This document shows positions 45,101 through 54,765 of a stretch of 64,000 nucleotides of DNA, one piece after another. The notes under the pieces were generated by a model. That model was not told where the DNA came from. It worked only from the letters and a program-made list of their open reading frames with translations, and searched no databases. The first letter of the stretch is position 1. Every line of letters starts with the position of its first letter. The stretch comes from Beroe forskalii. Its lineage: Eukaryota > Ctenophora > Nuda > Beroida > Beroidae. The stretch is from NCBI GenBank assembly GCA_011033025.1, contig WFMF01000429.1:91773-155772 (forward strand), given 5' to 3'. Made by a program: the position numbers and the translations under genes.

Positions 45101-48100
45101 TCAACCCAAGCAAATCACCATGGTCATTGGTTATTGGCAACACCCCACTCTCTTTTGTAAGTGGGGTGGGTGGAGAATAACAGTGTTATCCTCCTCCTTA
45201 AGAACCATGGCATGGGAGCCCAACAACCCAATAGCTCCATGTGAGCCCAAAAAACATTATAGCTCCATCAAAACCAAATAGCTCCATATCTACATTTAGC
45301 CTAACAACCCAACAGCTCTCTGTGAGCCAAATAGTTCCATATGAGCTCAACAACCAAAGCAACTCCCAAGCAATCTAATAACTCCTCACTATTACAAAAC
45401 TGCTGCCAGTTATAATCTACCTATATCAGGTCACAGTTTTTTGGCAACACTCTACTTTCCTTTCAAAGTGGGGTGGGTGGAGAATAACAGTGTTGTTCTC
45501 TGCCCCAAGAACCAAGACCTGGAAGCCGTTTGCTCCAAACACAGCTGTTTCCAGTGGGCACATGAACAATATGTACTGAATGCAACACTGTTACACCATA
45601 TGAAATTTTTACGTGGTAACTTCATGCATTTAACAAAAATGTTGCAAATTCAAAATTTGCTTCCAACCTAGTAGTAGTACAAAATTAAAAAAATACATTA
45701 CAAATTTACCAAATAAACCAATTTACCTAATCAACATGAATACTATAACCACTTTGTCAATGGAAAAAGACCACAAACTTTATTGATATAACAAAAAAAT
45801 CATTGCACACCAACTTCGTTAAACTGGGAAGTTTTAGACTAATTATTCCCTTGTATCCAGTGGATAATGAAAATGCAGTTTTTAGAAACGAATAACACGC
45901 CATCACTTATAGAAAAACCACACAATTTTAAGCTGTCCCAGCATTAAAGTCAACCAAAAAGCCATTCTGATAGATATCAGACATAAATGTTGCGATGAAA
46001 CCTACTTGAGAGTACATCAATGAAACACAAAAAGCTTTTCATACACGCCAAAAAAGATATGAAAAAGGACTTTGATAGTAGTAACACCATGGATAACTAT
46101 GACAAGAATTCATGAATCTAATGCAACTAACCACACCCTACCGTCAAGGTAATCTGTGAACTGCACAAATCATAAATTAACAGAGAAAAAGCAAGGTAAC
46201 TCATAATACAGTTTTATATACTAAACATCAGCTATAAAATATGGAAGTACTGACAGAAAATCCATCCTTTATTAGGTAAACAATGGATAAAACGAAAATG
46301 AAACAAGAAATAACTAAATTGCTAAACCATCAAAGTTGTATGTGAAAAGTAGGCAAAAATAATCTAAGCACGTGGATGCTAATGATAGTCGACCAGAGAA
46401 CACTGCTCAGAGACACTTAGTAATAACATAGTAAACTGCCTCATTCTTGAGCCTGAACAAAACACACTTTTCGATTGCAAAAGGACCTTAAGGACAGGAG
46501 CTTTACCTGCAGGAATATACAAAAACATACCAAGAAATAGAAACAAACCAAAAAAGGGTTATTCACTCTGTTCGCCCAATAATGAGGAACATGACACATA
46601 ACAGGACATTCTTTCCCATTACTTGTCCTAGAAATAAAGAAGAATGGGAGGAGAAGATTTGGTTGCTTCATCGCCTCAAAAAAGAAGCAAACTGGCATGT
46701 ATTCGGCTCAAGTTGAACAGACAGATAACTGCTTGAGCTGGGGCCATTGGGGTCTATTACCCAATTGGAGAATATAGATAAGCGAACAATACTCTGTATA
46801 GATATCTGTCCTCTACTATATAGATTATTAGTTATGCCAACATATTATCAGCCAAACCGCGACCGTTGCCTCTCAGACTATGAGGGGCCATGTCGTATGG
46901 CACAGCGCCTCCGCGGAAGCGCATTTTACCTACCTACCTACCTTATCCAATAATAACTTACTTAGGCAGCATGGATTCCAGGAGGTCATCTGTTCGCTTC
47001 TTCTCAACTTGTAACTGAGCTGTTCTCTCGTCAACCACCTCCTCCAAGTTAGTAGCGTATTTCTCCATCCGAGAAAGAAGGTTCTCCACAATACCAAAGT
47101 TAGAACTGAAGTTTAAGAATTCAAGTCAGAAATAGTTAAAATGCAATGATGTAACTGCTGGCTCCATTGCGTTGGTTTTGAATCTAAACCTAAGTAACGT
47201 AGTGCAAGCCCAAGGTGGCTTTATGAACCACAAAGAAGCCCATTATTAACTTCTTGAAAAACAATAGTAAAATACCCGTCAGTTCGTATAGATCTGAGTG
47301 ATGATCTGATCTGCTGGATAGCAGGTCGTTGGCGGGGGTCTTCCTTCCAGCAGTCTCGAGCCAGGGAGGAGACTGTGGCTATCTTTAGGTCGGTGGAGAA
47401 GGGGAACTCAGGGCGGTAGGGAGTCGTGGTACCCGTCTTACGGATCATACAGATCACCTCTAAAAGAGGGATGGGTGTGTTACATTTTAAACTACAAGGA
47501 TCATACAGATCACTTCTAAAAGAGGGATGGGTCTGTTACATTTTACACTTCAAGGATCATACAGATCACCTCTAGAAATAGGGATGGGTGTGTTACATTT
47601 TACACTCCAAGGATCATACAGATCACTTCTAAAAGAGGGATGGGTGTGTAACACAACAGGGTCACAAGGACCATACGTATCAATACTGAAAAAGAAGAGG
47701 ATGGAGTTATGAAGAGATAGGACTTTACGAGGGGGTTGTAAATCATCAGAACAACGCATTCTTCGGATTAAACAAGTCTGAAACATGGCAAGGCAAATGC
47801 AGAATGTCCTCACCAGTCGCAGTCAAGTCGCTCTGCATGCTCGACAGTCCGAAGGGTCCTTCCCTAACCAGTATCTCGTGAAGCACTATCCCGAAGCTGT
47901 AGATGTCGCCCTCCTTGGTGCCTTGACACGGCACACACTGCATTCTCAGGAGCTCCGGAGCTCGGTACACCAGACCTGACAAAGGACAGAATGTCAGGTC
48001 TTTTAAATTATATCCCCCACCCTTTTCGATCAAAAGAGGGAGGGAAGGTCGCATCATCATCATTATCAGAAGGTTATAAATCTGATCTGAGTCTGGGTTG

Positions 48101-51100
48101 GATATTGATTATGAAGTCAAAACTCAAATTTACCCAGGTGAAACACTCGCATCTCCCTTTGGCTAGTTAAGCTGTTATGAGCAGTGAAAGAATCAATGAA
48201 TTCAAACAGCCATGATCGAAGAGTACTCACGTTCGTTCATGGCTTCCTCAGTAGCCCTACTGAGCCTCTCCATATCACTCATGAAGATGGTCCTACTGAA
48301 GTCTGAGATCTTGAGAGCGAACTGGTTGTTGATGATACAGTTGGAGGACTTGAGGTATCCGTGGCTTCCGATCACTGAATCGTGGATGTACTTCAAGCCC
48401 TGGGGGAGAGTGGGTATTGGAAAATTGCAAGGTATAACTATACCTACATACAGAGTGTCCACTGAAGGTTGAAACGGTTCTGAATAGCTTGGAATTCATG
48501 CACAAAGAACAAATTTCGACCAGTCTTGTTAACAAAATTGTAAATGGAAATGAAACAAGAATCATATTTGATGATGCTCAAACATGGAATTTACTAATTT
48601 AATGACATGGAGTTGGAAATCCTACCTGAGCCAGATCGTGAATGAGACTGAACTTGAGCATGTCATCAAGCTTCACATCATCGTTCTCCAGGATATCCTG
48701 CGAGTTTTGTGATTTTAAATTTTTCGCAGAATAAACGTCTGAATGTATTATTCAGAGTTTTTGAGTTTGTCCGGGTGATTTTAGTTTCCTCCGAATTAAA
48801 GTATCAATATTGACACTCTAATTTATCATCTTTCAATAATGATGAATTTTTCGACCCTGTCGAGACTCGCAGCGTACAGTCGCGCACTTCTCAGCCGCAC
48901 ACAATTCTCAGCCGGCATGAGCCAGGGTAGTACACGGTAAGAAGAGTGGGATCAATTTTACCTGTAGGGAGCCCTTGCTGCAGTACTCCGTCACCAGAAA
49001 AGCGATGTCCCTGTCAATTATAGCCCCGTACACAGTCAACAGATTCTCGTTACGCATATCTTTCAACTGCAGGAGCAAACATATGTGTACGGTTCAAGGA
49101 TGCATCTGGTTTAGAGTTTAGACCCACAGTACAGCCCGTAGGGCGAGGCTCTTTAAAACCAATATGGACCGATCAGGTTAGTGTCTAGTATTTATCATAG
49201 ACACCAATGAAAGCGTCAGAGGGTTTTATTAAGTATAAACATCAGTAACCCGCTCACCGCTTTCATCTCAACCATGAGTTCCCTCGATATTCCCATGTAC
49301 TGAGGTAGTACTGTCTTTAGTGCGACGATCTTATTCTCGAACTGGCCACGTCTCGAGAAGAACTGGTGGCTCTTTCCCTTCATGTTCGTAGACTCACTCG
49401 ACTGAAAGCACGGAAAAGTGAGGACAAGAGATACAAAATATCTGTCGTATCAATTAAACGTTTTAAAGTTTTAACTTTGACACCATTCAAGTTCTGAATG
49501 GAGTATGAGCAGCGACCATCGACTTAACAATGCTTAAGCAATGCGGAATATGCGACGGTCTATGTCGACAGGAGGAGGAACTGAGAAAAGGAGAGGGGAA
49601 AGGAGAAAAAATGGTCTCTAAACAGCAGTGTGTAAGAAGTTCGACCCTAAAAACCTAACTTCCTCTTCCCACGAAACACTCGACAGAGAAGAGCCCCTCG
49701 TTGCGGGGAGTGATCTCCTGGAACCGAAGACGGAGGAGCCCAGGGGGTCCCTGGCCACGTCCCGCACACTGCTCAGAGGAATCCGCCATGACATCGCCGC
49801 CAGAGACGCCTCGTACCGCACCTTCCTGATAGAGCATTAAACTATTACTTGTTATAGCATCACGTGTCATAGCAACACGTGTCATAGCAACACGTTTCAT
49901 AGCAACCACTGTCATAGCAACACGTTTCATAACAACCAGTGTCATAGCAACACGTGTCATAGCAACACGTGTCATAGCAACACGTTTCATAGCAACCAGT
50001 TTCATAGCAACCAGTGTCATAGCAATACTTTTCATAGCAACCAGTTTCATAGCAACCAGTGTCATAGCCACACGTGTCATAGCAACCAGTTTCATAGCGA
50101 CACGTGTCATAGCAACACGTGTCATAGCAACACGTGTCATAGCAACACGTGTCATAACAAAACGTGGCATAGCAACACGTTTCATAGCAACCAGTGTCAT
50201 AGCAACCAGTGTCATAGCCACACGTTTCATAACAACCAGTTTCATAGCAACCAGTGTCATAGCAACACGTGTCATAACAAAACGTGGCATAGCAACACGT
50301 GTCATAACAACCAGTTTCATAGCAACCAGTGTCATAGCAACACGTTTCATAACAACCAGTTTCATAGCAACCAGTGTCATAGCAACAAGTGTCATAGCAA
50401 CAGGTGTCATAGCAACGGATGTCATAGCAACAGATGTCATAGCAACAGATGTCATAGCAATAACTCAATGAGTTCCATAGGACATCAAATCTGTACACCT
50501 GACGTATGACGTACCTGTACACATAACGTGTGACGCACCTGTACACATGACGTGTGACGCACCTGTACACATAACGTATGACGCACCTGTACATGAAGAT
50601 CATGACTGCTAGCCCCGACACAAGGAGAATAACGGCACCAGCAGTGGCTCCGATGGCAATGGTCAGGGTCGAGTCTGGAAACATGCAAGAGAAGAGGGTC
50701 AAACTATTGAAGGGAGATGATCAGAAGTAGTGCAACTGCCGCATCGACAGCAGGCACTATAGATTAGGTGGTTAAATATCTGATAAAACAAGTATTTGAG
50801 ATAGGAATTGTAAGAGAGAATATTTAATAAGAAGACATAATATCACCGATACATATTAATCATATCACTGATATGTTAAAAGATATTGCATTTGTTAAAA
50901 GTGGTCACTGCAGGTCAAATGGTCAAAAGATCAGATCACTTCCCGGTTTGGTGCCGGTCTCACACCATAAACGCCGGCAATTCCTTCTGTAGATAAAACA
51001 AGAAACATATGAGAGAGAGGACTCACCACACTTCTCGCCCTCAAAGCCACACTTGGGTTCAGCCAGGGGGGCCGCCTTGGCACCGCCAGGCCACGCTATT

Positions 51101-54100
51101 TCCCACTCCTCCTTCTCCTTCTTGTATTCATTATTCGCATATGAACCCACTTCCTGTTGGGAAGATGCTTTAGAGCTTTAGGACGAGAGGGAGCGAATTT
51201 ATAAAACCAAAAGTTTGGTTCCTAGGTCTCTCCCTCCGCATGCGTACGTCTTTTGGAGGCAATTTCATCGGTTGTGATGTATTATCTGGAGTTAAACAAA
51301 TGGAAGGGTATAATTTGTAATGTTGCCAACAAAATAAATAATTAATAATTACCTCCCATTCCCCGTTCTTGTCAAGGTGCCAGAAGATAAAGCTGTTGAC
51401 TCTGTCCCCGAATTCGTCCAGAGTTATGTTTCCCGTGATCGGCTCAATATCGCTAAAATTTGTCTCTGAGGGGGCAAGGGCATCAAAAGTGAAAGCAGTT
51501 ATCACGTCCATAGCACAGTAATCAATAACTTTTGGCTATATAAGGATTTAAAGCGGTAATCAATGTGTTAAACTGATAATAAGATTAGTTGGTGTATTGG
51601 ACTAGCTCGTGATCGAAAGATCCTGGGTTCGATTCCCTGCCATTTCCTGGTATGAAATTTGTATTTCGTTGCGTGTTATCTCTCTGAGTCTCTGCTATCT
51701 GATTAGCTGATAAGCGCATCACACACCACTGCTTTCTTGCGAGTGCTAAATACATGATATGGATAACACTGGTTTGATTACACTTGAATTCTTCGCTTCC
51801 TGTCATTGGCCGTACGGTTGTTCGATAAGACTAAGAGGTGAAACCTTCAAAAGTGGTCAAAAAGGGCAGTAGTTTGCAAGTGTACGGGAAAGGGACATTT
51901 CACCCCACGACACTTCACCTCGCAATATTTTACCTCTAGGCACCTCTTGACAAAGGTTATGGACTGCAGATTAGAGTTATGGGTAAGGTCAGAACTGGGA
52001 TATGTAATAAAGTGTCGTGAGGTAAAATGCTATGAGGTGAAGTGTTGTGAATCGGAAATGTCGCGGGGCTCCCGTGAATAGTGTTAACTAACTGGTGAAG
52101 GTTTTTCCGTAGAGCTCATTGACAGCGATAGCTTTGGTGACGGGGTCGTAGTGGTTCTTCATAGCGTAGGCCCACAGGAGCACCGAGTCGTGGTAGTTAG
52201 CTGCGTACAGGGGCAACTGAAGGGGGATAATCAGAGGAATTGGCATGATGGCCGATACATCAATAATCAGAGGAATTAGCAGGGGAAGGCGAACAATAAA
52301 GCAATAAGACGGAGCACAGGCTGGTCATGGAGCCCTCTATATCAAAATTCTACTATTTTAAAATCAAATTAACCATGGTAATTTCTATGCATTGAAGGAT
52401 TGACAATTGCAATGAAAATTCGGGGCCTATTCGACAACAAAACTCAGTCATGATGATGCCCTTACCGCTCTGTCATCAGCAATGATGTGGTTGAAGGGTG
52501 GATCCTTTGCCTTCTTCTTCACAGCCTCAGAGAATTCCTGGAACTTGAGCGGCTCTATGTCGGCGTTAACGATGAATGCTGCCTGAAGTACAGGTAGAGG
52601 AGTTGAGAGGTTTCCATGGGGAAGAGTGGATGTTTTATTAAGTCACAACTTGGTCATAACTTTGTCACCACTAGGTTACATTTGGTACCACTAGGTTACC
52701 AAGTTTTGGTTACCACTAGGTTACCACTAAGTTACCGGGCTTTGGTTACCACCTGGTTACCACCTGGTTACCACCTGGTTACCACCTGGTTACCACCTGG
52801 TTACCACCTGGTTACCACTTGGTCTCCACTTTGGTTACCTGGAAGGCTTTGTGTGCGTCCTCGTCTCTGCTCTTCCCCTTCTGAGAGGAGTCGAAGTAGA
52901 GCTCATCATCTGCTCCGACCCATGTGTAACACGGGTAGTAGTTCGTAGGAACGATGATAAACACGTACTCGTTCGACTCAGTCATGCCTGGGAAGTGGGA
53001 ATAAAAACGTACTCGTTTGACTCGGTCATTCCTGGGAAGTGGGAATAAACACGTTTTCAATCGACTCGGTCATTCCTGGGAATAAACACGTACTAATTCG
53101 ACTCCGTCATGCCTGGGAAGTGGGAAAAAACGTATTCAATCGACTCTGTGATGCCTGAGAAGTGAGAATAAACAATATGAGTAAACACGTACTCATTCAA
53201 ATGTCATGCTCGGGAATAAACACGTATTCATTCAAATCATTTCAGTTATTTTTTGGCAACCAGTAATATAAGGCTTATCAACATAATGGCAACGATAAAA
53301 GCATGTCTAATACTAATACTTAATAGGAGATAATTTAAAATCTCGGCTGTAATCTCATATGTTGCAATGGCAATGCCTGCATCGTAAGCTTGTAGCATCA
53401 TGTCCCTCACCATACGCTGACTGCCGAACAGGATTATAACTGAAACGGTTTGTTTTTACAAAAGCAAATTTGCTGACAATGACAATTTTAGTCAATTTGA
53501 GGGAGTGAACCTCACAAATTAAGTCTATTTCATACAGGGCCTTTTGTTTGACGGCAGGCTATGGAGTTACCGGTCTGATAACATTGGACCACCCTTCACA
53601 AGCCACTACCAGGTGGCTCTGACAGCTGTTAGTGAGACTCATCATAAAATTTAGTCCCGGTTTTCAGCTTAATCGAGGCAAACCTGAAAACTATAGATGC
53701 TATAGAACGTGCTGGGAATGTTAAGATGTGACATGAAAAGTCACATGTGATACGAAATGTGTGCCTGGGAAGACGGGAGACTGGGAGTGGGAGAATTTAG
53801 GACGAATGATGACTGATGCGACTGTGGAATCTGTAGATCAACTTACCTCTGGATCTTGACTTGATGGCATCCCCCTTGAAATAAGTCTCAGTGAAGTTCT
53901 TGTACATTTCAAGCTTTTCCTCATACAGTTCAGGGAATATGCTCTTGAGGTCAAAGTCTCCCTTTTCCTCGTCAGCCAGCGATACCGGGTAACTGCCCAA
54001 CAGTGCTATCTGGGAGGTGTCCAGCACGTCAAAGAGATCTGCATTGCCTATCGTCTGGAAGAAGTTGTGAGCCCGGTAGGATGCTTCGTACACTTCGTGT

Positions 54101-54765
54101 ATGATGGTCATGTGACTGGTCCACTTGAAGAGCCGCAGGAACTCGATGAACGCTTGGTACGCCACGGAGGGGTCGAACCTGATGGTGTTTCCCCACCCCT
54201 TGGCTACTTTATTCTCCGGAGCTATGGGTTCCCGGCTCTCCTGCAACAGCAGAGCGGACTGCACGAACATGGCCTGCCCGAGGAAGGAGCGCAGCGCTGA
54301 GGTCTGCGAGGAGAGGTCCTTGTGGGACCCAACAATGAACATCACCTCCTTCCCCGCCTCCGCCAGTCTGTCCAGGCACCGGCCCGTTTTCCAGGCGTCC
54401 CCACACTGGTTGTACTCGCTCCTGTTAAACCAATTCCCCGCGTGGGACCTGTCCCACTCGTTAACGGGCACGTCAGCGAAGGTCAGGAGTTCGAGGTTGG
54501 GCTCGTACGTATCGTTGCCGAAGTACTTGTGCACCTTGGCCAGCGCCACGAAGGCAGCGGGCCCACACTCGTAGCCTGGACAGGGAGGGTTCTCCAAGCC
54601 ATAGATATCTACGCTCTCTGGCTTGTAGAGGTCCAGGAAACCGTAGATAGGCTGCGAGTCCTGTGGGTCATCTTGGGTCTCAGGGGTATCTGGAGTGTCT
54701 TGTGATGAGATAAGGAAGAGGAGGAGGAGGAGAAGGGGAGGAAGGAGATTGCGGAGATTGCTCAT
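39142..54765 (-). CDS. Receptor (membrane) guanylate cyclase, 23 exons, about 1206 aa
   Basis: Complete gene rebuilt exon by exon, all in phase (3621 nt). It converts GTP to cGMP at the plasma membrane in response to an unknown extracellular ligand. Order: signal peptide (about 1-22, Leu-rich), ANF-receptor-like ectodomain (to ~537), one membrane helix ([18 protein letters not shown], ~547-564), kinase-homology domain (~570-900), coiled-coil dimerisation segment (~901-948), and cyclase domain (~949-1163) with a basic Asn-rich tail. The natriuretic-peptide-receptor type is clear from overall order and motifs; the ligand class is not. Exon coordinates are in the three block entries. The gene has strikingly repeat-laden introns, one apparent GC-AG intron (after exon 2), and a kinase pseudogene inside intron 16. 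It converges with the BTB gene, 864 bp away. Confidence 0.92.
41666..42542 (-). pseudogene. PIM-like Ser/Thr kinase, intronless, three frameshifts
   Basis: Starts at an ATG in a strong context (accgccATGG) with MGQCKSSKK, an N-myristoylation/palmitoylation-type end. Then follow [13 protein letters not shown] (Gly loop), VIVKK (catalytic Lys), [61 protein letters not shown] and [18 protein letters not shown], an order and wording close to PIM kinases. The frame breaks three times by single bases: +1 near 42177 (before [12 protein letters not shown]), +1 near 42094 (VAHL/DIKPEN, where HRD would be) and -1 near 41852 ([17 protein letters not shown]). The last frame ends at 41666. It sits in the same strand inside cyclase intron 16. 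It is either a decayed retrocopy or a live single-exon gene with indel errors in the assembly. Confidence 0.7.
43350..45400. repeat. About 27 bp minisatellite with higher-order blocks, in cyclase intron 16
   Basis: The unit is roughly cccaacaacccaatagctcc then aggggag; about 60-70 units with many variants, including a degraded G/C-run section at 43900-44400. The array is divided by a conserved spacer (gtggggtgggtgga, then aataacagtgttatcctcc) seen near 43650, 44435, 45160 and 45470, so blocks of several hundred bases have themselves been duplicated. Long frames reading GCWAPWSYW are artefacts of the repeat. Confidence 0.9.
45480..46961. other. Rest of cyclase intron 16, nothing coding seen
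   Basis: AT-rich intron sequence up to the donor of exon 16. An 85-codon minus frame at 46441-46698 shows no domain. Confidence 0.5.
47276..49825 (-). other. Guanylate cyclase exons 9-15: kinase-homology domain
   Basis: Exons: 49660-49825, 49258-49401, 48962-49066, 48626-48697, 48231-48399, 47814-47975, 47276-47459. Motifs: [13 protein letters not shown] (juxtamembrane), [13 protein letters not shown] (the Lys strand), [43 protein letters not shown] in place of the catalytic HRD loop, [10 protein letters not shown] in place of [26 protein letters not shown] and [10 protein letters not shown]. Loss of HRD and DFG means a pseudokinase, as is usual for membrane guanylate cyclases, where this domain transmits the signal and binds ATP. 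The exon 15 acceptor sits in a 56 bp tandem repeat. Confidence 0.9.
47440..47690. repeat. 56 bp tandem repeat containing the exon 15 splice acceptor
   Basis: ggatcatacagatca starts at 47442, 47498, 47554 and 47611 (56, 56 and 57 bp apart), with a decayed fifth copy near 47668. On the gene strand each copy reads ccctcttttag then a(g/a)gtgatctgtatgatcc, i.e. intron end, AG, and the first 20 or so exon bases. Only the copy next to exon 15 continues as coding sequence. Confidence 0.9.
49857..50466. repeat. 15 bp minisatellite filling most of cyclase intron 8
   Basis: About 40 copies of gtcatagcaacacgt or ttcatagcaaccagt. The array begins about 32 bp from the exon 9 acceptor and ends about 25 bp from the donor-derived array. 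The unit is a multiple of three without stops, which explains the long spurious frames. CACGTG E-box palindromes recur. Confidence 0.93.
50493..50594. repeat. 24 bp tandem repeat containing the exon 8 splice donor
   Basis: On the gene strand the unit is atgtacag/gtgcgtcatacgtt. The real exon 8 end (ttcatgtacag/gtgcgt at 50587) is the first of about four copies, each with its own tacag/gtgcgt or tacag/gtacgt donor-like site. Confidence 0.88.
51580..51800 (+). mobile_element. Possible tRNA-derived SINE
   Basis: attagttggtgtattgga resembles a tRNA D-arm with part of an A box, and 33 bp on ggttcgattcc is an exact B box inside a T-arm-like ctggg/ccctg stem. The 5' acceptor stem is not convincing, and about 150 bp of unrelated sequence follows without a clear poly-A. 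It lies in cyclase intron 5. It is better read as a truncated SINE than as a working tRNA. Confidence 0.45.
51886..52080. mobile_element. MITE-like inverted repeat in cyclase intron 5
   Basis: The left end acgggaaagggacatttcac, then cgacacttcacctcgc, is reverse-complementary with mismatches to the right end gaggtgaagtgttgtga, then ggaaatgtcgcggggctcccg. A diverged relative lies near 39380-39535 (ggagcggacaattcaccgca ... aagtgtcctgtgatcaaatg). Confidence 0.55.
52662..52845. repeat. 11 bp minisatellite starting at the exon 3 splice donor
   Basis: On the gene strand the exon 3 end and donor read ttccag/gtaacc, immediately followed by runs of GTGGTAACCAG. About seven perfect copies are followed by diverged ones. 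Each unit contains CCAG/GTGGTAACC, resembling the donor itself. Confidence 0.9.
52955..53245. repeat. 44 bp tandem repeat containing the exon 3 splice acceptor
   Basis: On + the unit starts gtcatgcctgggaagtggga. Starts at 52981, 53025, 53069, 53106 and 53148, plus one or two decayed copies to about 53245. On the gene strand it reads ttcccacttcccag/gcatgactgagtcgaacgag and on to tttatt. About 31 bases of exon 3 and 13-15 bases of intron have been amplified together. Confidence 0.9.

Larger units (their letters stand above)
39142..47105 (-). other. Guanylate cyclase exons 16-23: coiled coil and cyclase domain
   Basis: Exons: 46962-47105, then after a 5.6 kb intron 41193-41316, 40957-41052, 40611-40758, 40314-40412, 39875-39966, 39565-39648, 39142-39273. 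Exon 16 is the dimerisation helix ([20 protein letters not shown]). The cyclase domain has [12 protein letters not shown] and VETIGDAYM (the two metal-binding Asp residues), the guanine-selecting Glu in VETIGD and Cys in [18 protein letters not shown], and [12 protein letters not shown] near the end. All catalytic residues that I can place are present, so the enzyme should be active on GTP. The last exon gives a basic, Asn/Lys-rich tail ([14 protein letters not shown]...). Confidence 0.92.
50587..54765 (-). other. Guanylate cyclase exons 1-8: ectodomain and membrane helix
   Basis: Exons: 53847-54765, 53377-53439, 52839-52987, 52466-52582, 52093-52216, 51353-51465, 51027-51153, 50587-50674. 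Exon 1 carries the signal peptide and most of the first ligand-binding lobe ([20 protein letters not shown]). Exons 2-5 read [55 protein letters not shown] and [20 protein letters not shown], as in periplasmic-binding-like ANF receptors. Exon 6 has [17 protein letters not shown] then [11 protein letters not shown], the usual end of this fold. Exon 7 is the juxtamembrane Cys segment (CGFEGEKC). Exon 8 is the transmembrane helix. The exon 2 donor reads cag/gcattg (GC type); it is the only choice that keeps phase and the family pattern. Confidence 0.88.

Noticed and set aside
49655..50702. Long minus-strand frames of 266 and 280 codons
   Set aside because: They are read-through of the stop-free 15 bp minisatellite; only the small pieces at the ends are true cyclase exons 8 and 9.
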